A stretch of DNA of 64,000 bases, from NCBI GenBank assembly GCA_019635355.1, contig JAHBZQ010000001.1:1736001-1800000 (forward strand). The letters run 5' to 3'. Under the pieces are notes generated by a model, which saw nothing but the letters and a program-made list of their open reading frames with translations, ran no database searches and was not told the origin of the DNA. The translations under genes were made by a program, and so were the position numbers. Source of the DNA: Rhizobacter sp. (GTDB taxonomy: Bacteria; Pseudomonadota; Gammaproteobacteria; Burkholderiales; Burkholderiaceae_C). Below, in pieces: positions 54,519 to 63,872 of this stretch (the stretch's first letter is position 1; every line of letters starts with the position of its first letter).

Positions 54519-56635
54519 ATCGCCTCGCCCGCTTCGCCGTCGCGCCACTTCTTTTCCTTTCGAGCCTCTCCGCCATGCCGCAAACCCCAGCCTTGCCTGA
54601 CAGCACCGACCCTTACCTCTGGCTGGAAGATGTGCAGGGCGACAAGGCACTCGACTGGGTGCGCGAGCGCAACGCGGTGTCGCAGAAGGTGCTGATGGCG
54701 CAACCCGGCTTCGACGAGACCCGCTCGCAACTGCTCGAAGTGCTGAACGCCAAAGACCGCATCCCGAGCGTCACACGCCGCGGCGACTGGCTCTACAACT
54801 TCTGGCAGGACGAGAACAACAAGCGCGGCCTCTGGCGCCGTACCACGCTCGCCGACTATCGCCGCGCCGAGCCGAAGTGGGAAACCGTGCTCGACCTCGA
54901 CGCCCTGGGCCAGGCCGAGGGCGAGAACTGGGTCTGGGGTGGTGCCACCTGCCTCGGCCCGAGCTACCGCCACTGCCTGATCTCGCTCTCGCGCGGCGGC
55001 GCCGATGCGAAGGTCGTGCGCGAGTTCGACACGGCCCGGCGCGAGTTCGTGAAAGACGGCTTCACGCTGCCCGAGTCGAAGGGCGACGTCGACTGGATCG
55101 ACGAGAACACGATCTACGTCGCCACCAATTTCGGCCCCGGCTCGATGACCGATTCGGGCTACCCGCGCGTCATCAAACGCTGGAAGCGTGGCACGCCATT
55201 GGGCGAGGCGACGACCGTGTTCGAGGGCGAGGCGCAAGACGTCGCGGTGCATGTGAGCGTCGACCCGACGCCAGGCTTCGAGCGCACCGTGTTCTACCGC
55301 TCGCTCGACTTCTACAACAGCAAGGTCTTCCTCCTGCAGGGCGACAAGCTGGTGCCGCTCGACATCCCGAGCGACGCGAGCCCCGCCTTCATGCGCGACA
55401 CGCTGCTGCTGAGCCTGCGCAGCGACATGACGGTCGGCGGCCAGCGCTTCCCCGCCGGCTCGCTGCTGCACACCAACGCCTCGGACTACCTGCAAGGCCA
55501 GCGCAAGCTCGCCGCGCTCTTCACGCCGACCGCCACACGCTCGCTCTCGGGCTACACCGCCACAAAGAGCCACGTGCTGCTCAACATCATCGACAACGTG
55601 GCCGGCAAGCTCGAGCAGTGGCAGAAGCACGGCGACAACTTCACCCGTCGCGAGGTCAACGCGCCCTACCCCGGCTCGCTGGGTGTGAGCGCGCTGCACG
55701 ACCCGCTGATCAAGGACGACCCGCTCGCCGAGGCCTATTGGCTGAGCTACACCGACTTCCTCACGCCCGATTCGCTCTACCTCGGCAGCACGGCCGACGA
55801 CAAACGCGAACTCTTGAAATCGCGTGGCGCGCTCTTCGACAGCACCGGCATGCGCGCCGAGCAGCGCTTCGCCACCTCGAAAGACGGCACCCGTGTGCCC
55901 TACTTCGTCGTCTGGCCGAAAGACGCCAAGCCCGATGGCGAGAACGCGACGCTGCTCTACGGCTACGGCGGCTTCGAGATCTCGCTCAAGCCTTGGTATT
56001 CAGGCGGCTTCGGCCGCGCGTGGTACCGGCGTGGCGGCGTGCTGGTGGTGGCCAACATCCGCGGGGGTGGCGAGTACGGCCCGGCCTGGCACCAGGCCGC
56101 GGTCAAGGCGAACAAGCAGCGCAGCTACGACGACTTCATCGCCGTGGCCGAAGACCTGGTCAAGCACAAGATCACGTCGCCGAAGCACCTCGGCATCATG
56201 GGCGGCAGCAACGGCGGCCTGCTGGTGGGCGCCACCGTCACGCAGCGGCCCGATCTCTTCAATGCCGTGGTGTGCCAGGTGCCGCTGCTCGACATGCGCC
56301 GCTACCACACGCTGCTGGCCGGCGCCTCGTGGATGGCCGAGTACGGCAACCCCGACCGGCCCGACGAGTGGGCCTACATCTCGGCCTACAGCCCCTACCA
56401 GAACGTGAAGCCCGACGTGAGGTACCCGCGTGTGCTCTTCACCACCTCGACCCGCGACGACCGCGTGCACCCCGGCCATGCGCGCAAGATGGCCGCGCGC
56501 ATGCTGGCCCAGGGCCACGACATCCTCTACTACGAGAACATCGAAGGCGGCCACGGTGGCGCGGCCGACAACGAGCAGCGTGCGCACCTGCAGGCGCTGG
56601 AATACAGCTACCTCTGGCAGCAACTGGGGCGCTGA
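54515..56635 (+). CDS. Prolyl-oligopeptidase family (S9) peptidase
   Basis: A 706-aa serine peptidase. An N-terminal hydrophobic segment (RFAVAPLLFLSSLSAM) is a probable signal peptide, so it is exported, unlike many S9A enzymes. Residues about 25-420 form the beta-propeller (DPYLWLEDVQGDKALDWVRE is the family start). The hydrolase domain has S565 in MGGSNGGLLVGATVTQ, the Asp in STRDDRVHPGHA and the His in IEGGHGGAADN. It should cut after proline in short peptides. The start is set by the ATGA overlap with the mini-GNAT gene. Its stop is two bases from the DUF924 ATG. Confidence 0.92.
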   Translation: MNRLARFAVAPLLFLSSLSAMPQTPALPDSTDPYLWLEDVQGDKALDWVRERNAVSQKVLMAQPGFDETRSQLLEVLNAKDRIPSVTRRGDWLYNFWQDENNKRGLWRRTTLADYRRAEPKWETVLDLDALGQAEGENWVWGGATCLGPSYRHCLISLSRGGADAKVVREFDTARREFVKDGFTLPESKGDVDWIDENTIYVATNFGPGSMTDSGYPRVIKRWKRGTPLGEATTVFEGEAQDVAVHVSVDPTPGFERTVFYRSLDFYNSKVFLLQGDKLVPLDIPSDASPAFMRDTLLLSLRSDMTVGGQRFPAGSLLHTNASDYLQGQRKLAALFTPTATRSLSGYTATKSHVLLNIIDNVAGKLEQWQKHGDNFTRREVNAPYPGSLGVSALHDPLIKDDPLAEAYWLSYTDFLTPDSLYLGSTADDKRELLKSRGALFDSTGMRAEQRFATSKDGTRVPYFVVWPKDAKPDGENATLLYGYGGFEISLKPWYSGGFGRAWYRRGGVLVVANIRGGGEYGPAWHQAAVKANKQRSYDDFIAVAEDLVKHKITSPKHLGIMGGSNGGLLVGATVTQRPDLFNAVVCQVPLLDMRRYHTLLAGASWMAEYGNPDRPDEWAYISAYSPYQNVKPDVRYPRVLFTTSTRDDRVHPGHARKMAARMLAQGHDILYYENIEGGHGGAADNEQRAHLQALEYSYLWQQLGR

Positions 56636-56637
56636 CG

Positions 56638-57213
56638 ATGGACGCGAAAGCCGCCGAGGTGCTGCAGTTCTGGTTCGGCGACGGCCCGCCCTACGCCGAC
56701 CGGCCGGAGTGGTTTCGCAAGAGCGATGCGTTCGACCGCGAGATCGAGCGCCGCTTCGCACCGCTGATCGAGAACGCGCTGCAAGACGGCCTGTCGGCCT
56801 GGGTCGCCGAGCCGGCCACGGCGCTCGCCCGCGTCATCGTGCTCGACCAGTTCCCCCGCAACGTCTTCCGCAACACCCCCAAGGCCTTTGCCGGCGACCC
56901 GCTGGCGCTGGCTGCCGCGCGGGCGATGGTCGAGCGCGGGCAGGACGCCGCGCTTGCGCCAGTGCAGCGGGTGTTCGTCTACCTGCCCTTCGAGCACGCC
57001 GAAGACCTGGCGGCACAAGACACCTCGGTGCAGCTCTTCGGCACCCTCGCCCACGACGCCCCCGAGGCCGGCACCGGCTGGCTCGACTACGCCGAGCGCC
57101 ATCACGCCATCGTGGTGCGCTTCGGCCGCTTCCCCCACCGCAACGCGATCCTCGGGCGCCCTTCCACCCCGGAAGAGACCGCGTTCCTGAGCCAGCCCGG
57201 CTCGTCGTTCTGA
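56638..57213 (+). CDS. DUF924 family protein
   Basis: A 191-aa helical protein. EVLQFWFGDGPPYADRPEWF and ALARVIVLDQFPRNVFRNTP, then FVYLPFEHAEDLAAQ and FGRFPHRNAILGRPSTPEE, are the unmistakable DUF924 segments. Structure resembles tetratricopeptide folds; function is not known. There is no export signal. It begins two bases after the S9 stop with the frame open much further upstream, so the ATG at 56638 was chosen. It ends the plus-strand cluster that starts at yaeQ. The following 279 bases hold no gene. Confidence 0.92.
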   Translation: MDAKAAEVLQFWFGDGPPYADRPEWFRKSDAFDREIERRFAPLIENALQDGLSAWVAEPATALARVIVLDQFPRNVFRNTPKAFAGDPLALAAARAMVERGQDAALAPVQRVFVYLPFEHAEDLAAQDTSVQLFGTLAHDAPEAGTGWLDYAERHHAIVVRFGRFPHRNAILGRPSTPEETAFLSQPGSSF

Positions 57214-57492
57214 GGAGCGGCTCGCCCGTTTGGGGGGCCTCGGGCGCAATCGCTGGTTTCTCCCAAGGCAAGGCTTTCCGCGCTCGCTCACACTAGTTCT
57301 GCACGACCGTCTTTTTATGGCCCTGCTGCCATGAAGGCGAGCGCCGGTCAGCACGCGTGTCCACCACGACTGCCGCCCGCCCTACTTGTACCGACTTGCT
57401 AAATCCGCCCATCGCTTTTCCGACTCGTGAGGAGGGACAGGCGCGGGCACACTTAAAAACTGCACACACGTGCAACAACTTGGAGCAGTCTC
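57214..57492. other. 279-base non-coding stretch before the esterase gene
   Basis: No credible gene. It holds the promoter and leader of the esterase; an AT-rich patch ACTTAAAAACTGC (about 57447-57459) could be near a -10 region. Short frames here are shadows. Confidence 0.5.
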
Positions 57493-59115
57493 TTGAAGAA
57501 CACATCTTTCTGGACCACCGCCCTTGCCGGCCTGGCGATGGCGACCGGCCTGGTCGCCTGCGGCGGCGGGTCTGACGAGGTCGAAGCGAACACCGCCAAC
57601 GGCGTCGTCCGTGGCTCGATCAGCGGCAACACCCTCAGCTACAAGGGCATCCCCTACGCTGCACCGCCCGTCGGCGCGCGCCGCTGGGCGGCCCCGGCCG
57701 CCGCGGCCAACTGGAGTGGCGTGCGCGAGGCGAAGAGCTTCGGCCCGCACTGCGCCCAGCCCGGCACCGCCTTCGGCGCCGCCTCGACCAGCGAAGACTG
57801 CCTCTACCTGAACGTCTACGCCCCCAAGGCGCCGGGCAACTACCCCGTGATGGTGTGGATCCACGGCGGCGCCTTCTACCTGGGCCTGTCGAACGGCTAC
57901 AACCCCGAGCGCCTGGTGGCCCAGGGCAACGTGGTCGTCACCCTCAACTACCGCCTCGGCGCGCTGGGCTTCATGGCCCACCCGGCCCTGTCGGCCGAGC
58001 CGGGCGCTTCCAACGCTTCCGGCAACTACGGCCTGATGGACCAGCAGGCGGCCCTGCGCTGGGTGCGCGACAACATCGCGAACTTCGGCGGCAACCGCAA
58101 CAACGTCACCATCTTCGGCGAGTCGGCCGGCGGCTTCAGCGTGCATGCGCACCTCGCCTCGCCCGGTTCGACCGGCCTCTTCCACAAGGCCATCATCCAG
58201 AGCGGCGCCTACGCGCTGGCCGTGGGCGCGCAAGCGACGCTCGCGCAGTCGGAAGCCGTGGGCACGGCCATCGGCAACGCCAACAACTGCGCCGCGCCGA
58301 ACAACACCGCCGCCTGCCTGCGCAGCATTCCGGTGGCATCGTTGCTCGCGTCGCAGTCCGCCGCCTGGCCGTCCGGCCCGATCCCGAGCGTGGACGGTGC
58401 TGTGCTGCCCGGCTCGGTGCTGGCACGCCTGTCGGCCGGCACGTATAACCGCGTGCCGCTGATCCAGGGCGCGACGCGCGACGAATGGCGACTCTTCGTC
58501 GCGCTCGACGAGGTGACGGCGCCCACCATGGCCAAGCCTTACCTCGGCGCAGCGCTAAACGCTGGCAACTACGAAGCGGCGATCGCAGGCACCTTCCCGT
58601 ACCTCGCGGCGGCGCCGTTCCCGGCAGGCTTCGTCAACACCATGGCGACCACGGCCTACCTGCCGGCGCTCTATGGCAACAACCACAGCGTGGCTCTGGG
58701 CGCACTGGGCACCGACCTGCTCTTTGCGTGCAACTCGCGCTGGTCCTCCAAGCTCCAGGAGGCCAACGCGAGCGTGTACGTCTATGAGTTCGCCGACGAC
58801 ACGGCACCGGCGTTCATCCCCGGCCGGAGCTTCCCCTTGGGCGCCGCCCACACGACCGAGCTGAATTTCATCTTCGACACCGGGGCCTTCACCCGCACCG
58901 CCGCACAAGAAGCCACCGCCGCCAACCTGGTCTCGGCCTGGTCGCGCTTCGCCGCCACCGGCAACCCCAACTCGGCGGCCACGCCGACCGCCTGGCCGGC
59001 CTTCGGGGCAACGGACCAGATCCAGCAGTTCAATCCGGCCGGCGTGACGACCTTGCTCAGCGACACCGCGTTCAGCACCTCGCACCGCTGCTCGGTGTGG
59101 ACGCCGGGCGTCTGA
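57493..59115 (+). CDS. Type-B carboxylesterase lipoprotein
   Basis: A 540-aa alpha/beta-hydrolase with lipobox LVAC (TALAGLAMATGLVAC), so the protein is lipid-anchored. NTLSYKGIPYAAPPVGARRW and TSEDCLYLNVYAPK are the type-B start. S211 is the nucleophile in TIFGESAGGFSVHA, the oxyanion hole is in VWIHGGAF, the Glu in ATRDEWRLF and the His in LGAAHTTELNF. Two or more disulfides are possible. It should cut carboxylic esters outside the cytoplasm; the substrate is unknown. The start is a TTG with GGAG seven bases before it; the first ATG lies in the middle of the signal segment. A strong shared terminator follows. Confidence 0.92.
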   Translation: MKNTSFWTTALAGLAMATGLVACGGGSDEVEANTANGVVRGSISGNTLSYKGIPYAAPPVGARRWAAPAAAANWSGVREAKSFGPHCAQPGTAFGAASTSEDCLYLNVYAPKAPGNYPVMVWIHGGAFYLGLSNGYNPERLVAQGNVVVTLNYRLGALGFMAHPALSAEPGASNASGNYGLMDQQAALRWVRDNIANFGGNRNNVTIFGESAGGFSVHAHLASPGSTGLFHKAIIQSGAYALAVGAQATLAQSEAVGTAIGNANNCAAPNNTAACLRSIPVASLLASQSAAWPSGPIPSVDGAVLPGSVLARLSAGTYNRVPLIQGATRDEWRLFVALDEVTAPTMAKPYLGAALNAGNYEAAIAGTFPYLAAAPFPAGFVNTMATTAYLPALYGNNHSVALGALGTDLLFACNSRWSSKLQEANASVYVYEFADDTAPAFIPGRSFPLGAAHTTELNFIFDTGAFTRTAAQEATAANLVSAWSRFAATGNPNSAATPTAWPAFGATDQIQQFNPAGVTTLLSDTAFSTSHRCSVWTPGV

Positions 59116-59146
59116 TCGGCCCAATAAGAGGTAGGGAGCTAGAAAG

Positions 59147-59175
59147 AAAAGGGCCGGCGAATGCCGGCCCTTTTT
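59147..59175. terminator. Bidirectional terminator between convergent genes
   Basis: AAAAGGGCCGGC pairs perfectly with GCCGGCCCTTTT across GAAT, with T-runs in both directions. It lies between the esterase stop and the acyl-CoA ligase stop and serves both. Confidence 0.85.
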
Positions 59176-59190
59176 CATTCCGCTTTCTGC

Positions 59191-60900
59191 CTACTTGGCT
59201 TCCTGGTCCTGCAACAAGCGCCACATGACCTTGCCCGAGCCCGACTTGGGCAGGCTGTCGACGAACTCCACGATCTTCGGCACCTTGTAGGCCGCCATGT
59301 GGTCACGCGACCAGGCCATGATGTCTTCCGGCGTGGTCTTGCCCTTGGCCTCGGCGCGCAGCACGACCACGGCCTTGACGGTCTCGCCACGGTAGGCGTC
59401 CTTCGCGCTGATGATGCAGGCCTCCTGCACCGCAGGGTGCTTGTAGAGCAGCATCTCCACTTCCGCCGGCCAGACCTTGAAGCCACTGGCGTTGATCATG
59501 CGTTTCAGGCGGTCGGTGATGAAGAAGTAGCCTTCTTCGTCCATGCGGCCGAGGTCGCCGGTGCGGAAGAACTGCTTGCCTTCGAACTCGACGAAGACGG
59601 CGGCGGTCGCGTCGGGCTGGCGCCAGTAGCCTTTGAACACCTGCGGGCCGTGGCTGATGATCTCGCCCACCTCGCCGGGCGGCAGCTCCTGGAGCGTGGT
59701 CGGGTCGACCACGCGCGAGTCGACGCCGAAGATCGGGATGCCCAGGCACTGCGGCTTGGCGCGCTCGGGCGGGTTGCCGTGCGTGGCGGCCGAGGTCTCG
59801 GTGAGGCCATAACCTTCGGCGAAGACGATGCCGAATTCTTTCTCCAGCCGGTCGGCGATGGCCGCGGGCATCGAGGCCCCGCCGCCGTTCATGAACTTGA
59901 GGCTCGAAAGATCGAAGCTCTTGTAGTTGGGGCTGCCGAAGAGGTCGATGACCATCGTCGGGATGCAGGTCCAGTGGGTGACCTTGTAGCGCGAGATCAG
60001 GCGGCCGACGAGTTCGCGGTCCCAGCGCGGCACCATGACGACCGTCGAGCCGGCAAAAACGCCAGCCGACATGCCGACCATGCCGGTAATGTGGAACATC
60101 GGCACGACGCCGAGTGCCACCGCCTCGGGCCCGCCATGCGCCCACTGGATGCCGCAGCTGTTGTGCATCACGGTGCGGTGGGTGTGCATGCAGCCCTTGG
60201 GGTTGCCCGTCGTGCCCGAGGTGTAGGGCAGCACGGCCAGGTCGTCGGGCTTGGCGGTATGGGGCCCGGGCTTCAGCTGGCGCGCGAGCATGTCGTTCCA
60301 CATCAGGTAGGTGGCACTGCCCTGGCCCGCCGCCGGCAGCACCGGCTCGCTGCGCAACCACGCCTCCACCGGCGCGACCGGTGCATCGGCCGGGTCGATG
60401 GCGCCGGGCGCGAACATCGCATCCGAGTAGCGCGTCACGAGCACTTGCGCCAGCCGCTTGTCGGCCGGCAGCGCGGCGTTGGCCGTCTCGACGATCGCCG
60501 CCAGGTCGGCACCGCAGATCGCGACCTTGGCCTCGGGGTCGGTGATGTAGTGGCCGAGTTCGTCGGCCTTGTTCATCGGGTTGACGGGCACGACCACCGC
60601 GTTGGCGCGCAGGATGCCGAAGAAGGCCGCGAGGAACTGCGGGCAGTTCTGCATGTACAGCAGCACGCGGTCACCGGCCTTCACGCCCACGCTCTGCAGC
60701 CAGCCGGCCAGGTGGTCGGCGTCGTCGTGCAGCTGCTGGTAGCTCATCGGCTTGCCGAAGAAGATGGTTGCCGCCTTCTCGGGAAAGCGCTGCGCGGTCA
60801 CGAAGAGGTTGAACCACAGCGAGGTGGCCGGGACGACCAACTCACGCGGCAGGCGGCGCGGCCAGATGCGTTCGTGGGGGCGGGGTGCTGCTTCAGACAC
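59191..60900 (-). CDS. Long-chain acyl-CoA synthetase (AMP-binding)
   Basis: A 569-aa adenylate-forming enzyme that activates a carboxylic acid to its CoA thioester via acyl-AMP. The P-loop-like motif is LPYTSGTTGNPKGCMHTHR, the A5 motif is AEGYGLTETSAATHGNP, and the ATP-ribose motif is FFRTGDLGRMDEEGY. ITDRLKRMINASGFKVWPAE and PKSGSGKVMWRLL (with the acyl-transfer lysine) complete it. The start GTG at 60900 has AAGGAG five bases before it and gives SEAAPRPHERIWPRRLP; the longer frame has no such signal. Family members include FadD-type and medium-chain ligases; the substrate is unclear. It is divergent from the PQQ-type lipoprotein gene. Confidence 0.92.
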   Translation of the reverse strand: MSEAAPRPHERIWPRRLPRELVVPATSLWFNLFVTAQRFPEKAATIFFGKPMSYQQLHDDADHLAGWLQSVGVKAGDRVLLYMQNCPQFLAAFFGILRANAVVVPVNPMNKADELGHYITDPEAKVAICGADLAAIVETANAALPADKRLAQVLVTRYSDAMFAPGAIDPADAPVAPVEAWLRSEPVLPAAGQGSATYLMWNDMLARQLKPGPHTAKPDDLAVLPYTSGTTGNPKGCMHTHRTVMHNSCGIQWAHGGPEAVALGVVPMFHITGMVGMSAGVFAGSTVVMVPRWDRELVGRLISRYKVTHWTCIPTMVIDLFGSPNYKSFDLSSLKFMNGGGASMPAAIADRLEKEFGIVFAEGYGLTETSAATHGNPPERAKPQCLGIPIFGVDSRVVDPTTLQELPPGEVGEIISHGPQVFKGYWRQPDATAAVFVEFEGKQFFRTGDLGRMDEEGYFFITDRLKRMINASGFKVWPAEVEMLLYKHPAVQEACIISAKDAYRGETVKAVVVLRAEAKGKTTPEDIMAWSRDHMAAYKVPKIVEFVDSLPKSGSGKVMWRLLQDQEAK

Positions 60901-60981
60901 GGGGACTCCTTGAGACGAAGAAAAAGAGGTTTCGAGCAAACGGTATGGCCCGAAGCATGGCAGTGCAGAAGGGTCGCGGCG

Positions 60982-61000
60982 CCTACGGACAAACCCTAGC
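60982..61000 (+). promoter_or_regulatory. Possible regulator site resembling the 40173 repeat
   Basis: CCTACGGACAAACCCT shares 14 of 16 bases with the sequence beginning at 40173. It lies 73 bases upstream of the ATG at 61070. Unlike the other copy its right arm (AGCGCGG) does not pair with the left. Confidence 0.35.
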
Positions 61001-61069
61001 GCGGCATGAGGGTTGCCCTTGACTGCCGCGCCGCCACGAGAAGGCGGCCGCCCGTCGAGGAGCATTCCA

Positions 61070-63373
61070 ATGAACACCGGCTCGATCTTCCTGCGCACCG
61101 CGCGCTCCGCCTTCGCCTGCAGTGTTGCCGCTTCCGTGCTGATCGCCTGCGGCGGCGGCGACGACCCCGTCACCCCACCCAGCGGCAACCAGGCGCCCGT
61201 CATCACCCTCGCCAGCCCGGCGGCCGATGCCACCTACCGCGCCGGCGACGACATCGCCATTGCCGCCACGGCCACCGATCGCGAAGACGGCGCCCTCGCC
61301 GCCAACCGCCTCACCTGGTGGGTCGACCTGCACCACGACACCCACAGCCACCCCGCGCAGCCCGTGACGAATGGAGGGGGCGGTACGTTCGCCACCCCCA
61401 CCCGCACCGAGGTGTCGGCCAACGTCTTCTACCGCGTGCACGTGCGCGCCGTCGACAGCGGCGGCCGCGCCACGGAAGTCACGCGCGACGTGCGCCCGCA
61501 GACCGCGGAAATCACGCTCGCCACGCAGCCGCCCGGCCTGCAGCTCACCCTCGACGGCCAGCCCGTCACCGCACCGCACACCGTGACCGGCGTGCAAGGC
61601 GTGGAGCGCGACCTCGGCGCGGCCACGCAGGTGGCCAACGGCCGCCGCTACACCTTCGCCGGCTGGAGCGACGGCGGCGGCGCCACGCACACCATTGGCA
61701 CGCCCACCGCCAACACCACCTACACCGCCACCTTCACCGACGACGGCCCGGCCAACAACACGCCGCCCACGGTGAGCCTTGCCGCGGCGGGCAGCGGCGT
61801 GGTGGGCACGCCGGTCGCCCTGTCGGCGGCGGCGGCCGACGCCGACGGGTCGGTGGCGCGCGTGCAGTTCTTCGACGGCAGCACGTTGCTTGGCGAAGAC
61901 ACGAGCGCACCCTTCGAATGGGCCTGGACGCCCACCACCGCAGGTGCCCACGCGCTCACTGCCCGCGCCACCGACAACGCGGGAGACAGCTCGACCAGCG
62001 CCACCGTCACCGTGACGGTGATCGACAACACCGGGCCGGACGGCGCGCCTCCCACCGTCACCCTCACGAGCCCCGCCCACCTTGCCGCCTCGGTAAGCGG
62101 CACCGTCACGGTGAGCGCCACCGCCGTCGACAACGTCGGCGTGGCCGCGGTCGAGTTCCAGGTCGACGGCGTGGCGCTCGGCGTCGACGACACGCTCGCG
62201 CCCTACAGCGCCTCGTGGGACGCCTCGGCCTACCCGCCCGGCCAGCACATCGTGCGCGCCCGGGCGCGCGATGCGGCCGGCAACGTCTCGCCCTGGAGCA
62301 GCGCCACGGTGCAGGTCGCAAGCAGCGCCAGCGTGCCGCAGGGCTTCACCCGGCAGGACAACTGGATCGGCGGGCTCGACAACGCCACCGCCTTCGCGCA
62401 GGCCGCCGACGGCCGCTTCTTCATCGCCGAGCAGGGCGGACGCATCCGCATTGCCAACGCACAGGGCCAGTTCCAGCTGCTGCCGATCATCAACCTGGCG
62501 GTCGACTCGAGCGGCGAGCGTGGGCTCATCGGCATCGCGCTGCCGCCCGGCTTCCCGTCGCCCAACTACCTCTATGTGCACTACACGCGCCCGGACGGCC
62601 GCAGAAACCGCGTGGCGCGCTTTCCGTACAACGACCTGTTGCTCGGCTCGGAAGACCGCCTGCTCGATCTGCCCGAGCTGTCGAATGCCACCAACCACAA
62701 TGGCGGCGCCATCCACTTCGGCGCCGACGGCAAGCTCTACATCGGCGTGGGCGACAACGCCGATTCGAGCCATTCGCCCGACCTGTCGACACCCTTCGGC
62801 AAGCTGCTGCGCATCAACCCCGACGGCAGCATCCCCAACGACAACCCGTACTTCGACACCCAGCGTGGCGCGGCCCGCGCCATCTGGGCGAGCGGCCTGC
62901 GCAACCCCTTCACCTTCGCGGTGGAGCCGGGCACCGGCCGCATCTTCATCAACGACGTGGGCGCGGGCGCCTGGGAAGAGATCAACCTCGGCGCGCCGGG
63001 GGCCGACTACGGCTGGCCCGCCACCGAAGGCCCGACCAACGCGGCCGGCGTGACGGCACCGCTCTTCGCCTACCGGCACGATGCCGCGAGCCCTCCCGGC
63101 TCGGGCACGGGCGGCTTCTTCCTCGGCCAGTCCATCGCAGGTGGAAGCTTCTACCCTGCCGCGGGCGGCAGTTTCCCGGCCGCGTACCGACGCAACTACT
63201 TCTTCAGCGACTACGTGGCCAACACCGTGGGCCGCCTCGACCCGGCGAACGGCAACGCCGCCTATGCCTTCGCCACCCTCAACGGCAACCCGGTCGACAT
63301 GCTGGTGGGCCAGGACGGCGCGCTCTACGTGCTGACCCGCTCGGGCGTGACGCGCATCGCGCCGGCGCCGTGA
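61070..63373 (+). CDS. Lipoprotein with Ig-like repeats and PQQ-type sugar dehydrogenase domain
   Basis: A 767-aa exported lipoprotein (lipobox VLIAC). Residues about 35-440 are beta-sandwich repeats: a first domain (APVITLASPAADATYRAGDD), a PKD/wedge-like stretch (TLDGQPVTAPHTVTGVQG) and two Big-type units (PPTVSLAAAGSGVVGTPVAL; PPTVTLTSPAHLAASVSGTV). The C-terminal 340 residues form a six-blade propeller of the soluble glucose/sorbosone dehydrogenase group. Marks are GLDNATAFAQAADGRFFIAE, NHNGGAIHFGADGKLYIGVG, GLRNPFTFAVEPGTGRIFIN and GADYGWPATEGP, with PQQ- and Ca-binding positions. GAGGAG precedes the ATG at 61070. It should oxidise an extracellular sugar or polyol if PQQ is available. 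Confidence 0.92.
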   Translation: MNTGSIFLRTARSAFACSVAASVLIACGGGDDPVTPPSGNQAPVITLASPAADATYRAGDDIAIAATATDREDGALAANRLTWWVDLHHDTHSHPAQPVTNGGGGTFATPTRTEVSANVFYRVHVRAVDSGGRATEVTRDVRPQTAEITLATQPPGLQLTLDGQPVTAPHTVTGVQGVERDLGAATQVANGRRYTFAGWSDGGGATHTIGTPTANTTYTATFTDDGPANNTPPTVSLAAAGSGVVGTPVALSAAAADADGSVARVQFFDGSTLLGEDTSAPFEWAWTPTTAGAHALTARATDNAGDSSTSATVTVTVIDNTGPDGAPPTVTLTSPAHLAASVSGTVTVSATAVDNVGVAAVEFQVDGVALGVDDTLAPYSASWDASAYPPGQHIVRARARDAAGNVSPWSSATVQVASSASVPQGFTRQDNWIGGLDNATAFAQAADGRFFIAEQGGRIRIANAQGQFQLLPIINLAVDSSGERGLIGIALPPGFPSPNYLYVHYTRPDGRRNRVARFPYNDLLLGSEDRLLDLPELSNATNHNGGAIHFGADGKLYIGVGDNADSSHSPDLSTPFGKLLRINPDGSIPNDNPYFDTQRGAARAIWASGLRNPFTFAVEPGTGRIFINDVGAGAWEEINLGAPGADYGWPATEGPTNAAGVTAPLFAYRHDAASPPGSGTGGFFLGQSIAGGSFYPAAGGSFPAAYRRNYFFSDYVANTVGRLDPANGNAAYAFATLNGNPVDMLVGQDGALYVLTRSGVTRIAPAP

Positions 63374-63429
63374 GGTGACCCCGGGGAGCGGCGCCCTAGA
63401 ATTGCGCCCTTTCCGCAAGGCCTTCGACC

Positions 63430-63741
63430 ATGACCGACAAGATCAACGCCACCATCGCCACCCGCGCCAACGTCTACTTCGACGGCAAGTGCGTCTCGCA
63501 CAGCATCACGCTGCCCGACGGCACCAAGAAAAGCGTGGGCGTGATCCTGCCCTCGTCGCTGCGCTTCAACACCGGCGAGCCGGAAGTGATGGAACTGGTG
63601 GAAGGCGTGTGCCGCGTGAAGTACGCCGGCAGCGACAACTGGCTGCCGTACTCGGCAGGCCAGTCGTTCAACGTGCCGGGCAAGTCGCACTTCGACATCG
63701 AAGTGACGCAGACCTTGCACTACATCTGCCACTTCGGCTGA
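63430..63741 (+). CDS. ppnP: Pyrimidine/purine nucleoside phosphorylase
   Basis: A 103-aa cupin-like enzyme (formerly YaiE/DUF1255). ANVYFDGKCVSHSITLPDGT and KKSVGVILPSSLRFNTGEPE, then MELVEGVCRVKYAG and YSAGQSFNVPGKSHFDIEV, show the whole family. The protein phosphorolyses nucleosides (uridine, cytidine, guanosine, adenosine and others) to base and ribose-1-phosphate; the family has broad specificity by published assays. It contains two extra cysteines. It follows the PQQ-type gene by 56 bases and precedes a REP-like repeat and the lspA end. Confidence 0.95.
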   Translation: MTDKINATIATRANVYFDGKCVSHSITLPDGTKKSVGVILPSSLRFNTGEPEVMELVEGVCRVKYAGSDNWLPYSAGQSFNVPGKSHFDIEVTQTLHYICHFG

Positions 63742-63786
63742 GCCGTACCCGTTCGCCCGATCCTCACCCGCTCGGCCGATCCCCTC

Positions 63787-63859
63787 CCGTTCGCCCTGAG
63801 CTTGTCGAAGGGCCCTTCGACTCGCTCAGGACAGGCTTCGACAAGCTCAGCCCGAACGG
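63787..63859. repeat. REP-like imperfect inverted repeat
   Basis: A 24-base arm (63787-63810, beginning CCGTTCGCCCTGAGCTTGTC) and its reverse complement (63836-63859) differ at two positions. Between them GAAGGGCCCTTC is a palindrome, and a third related segment (CTTCGACTCGCTCAGGACAGG) is present. This is the extragenic palindrome common in beta- and gamma-proteobacteria (core CTGAGCTTGTCGAAG). A partial copy (CCCGTTCGCCCGA) sits just upstream. It lies between two convergent genes and probably forms a transcript-stabilising or terminating hairpin. Confidence 0.85.
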
Positions 63860-63872
63860 AGATGCGCCGACC

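Noticed and set aside
57293..57575. Short frames in the leader of the esterase gene
   Set aside because: No ribosome-binding site or conserved pattern. One overlaps the true signal peptide in another frame.
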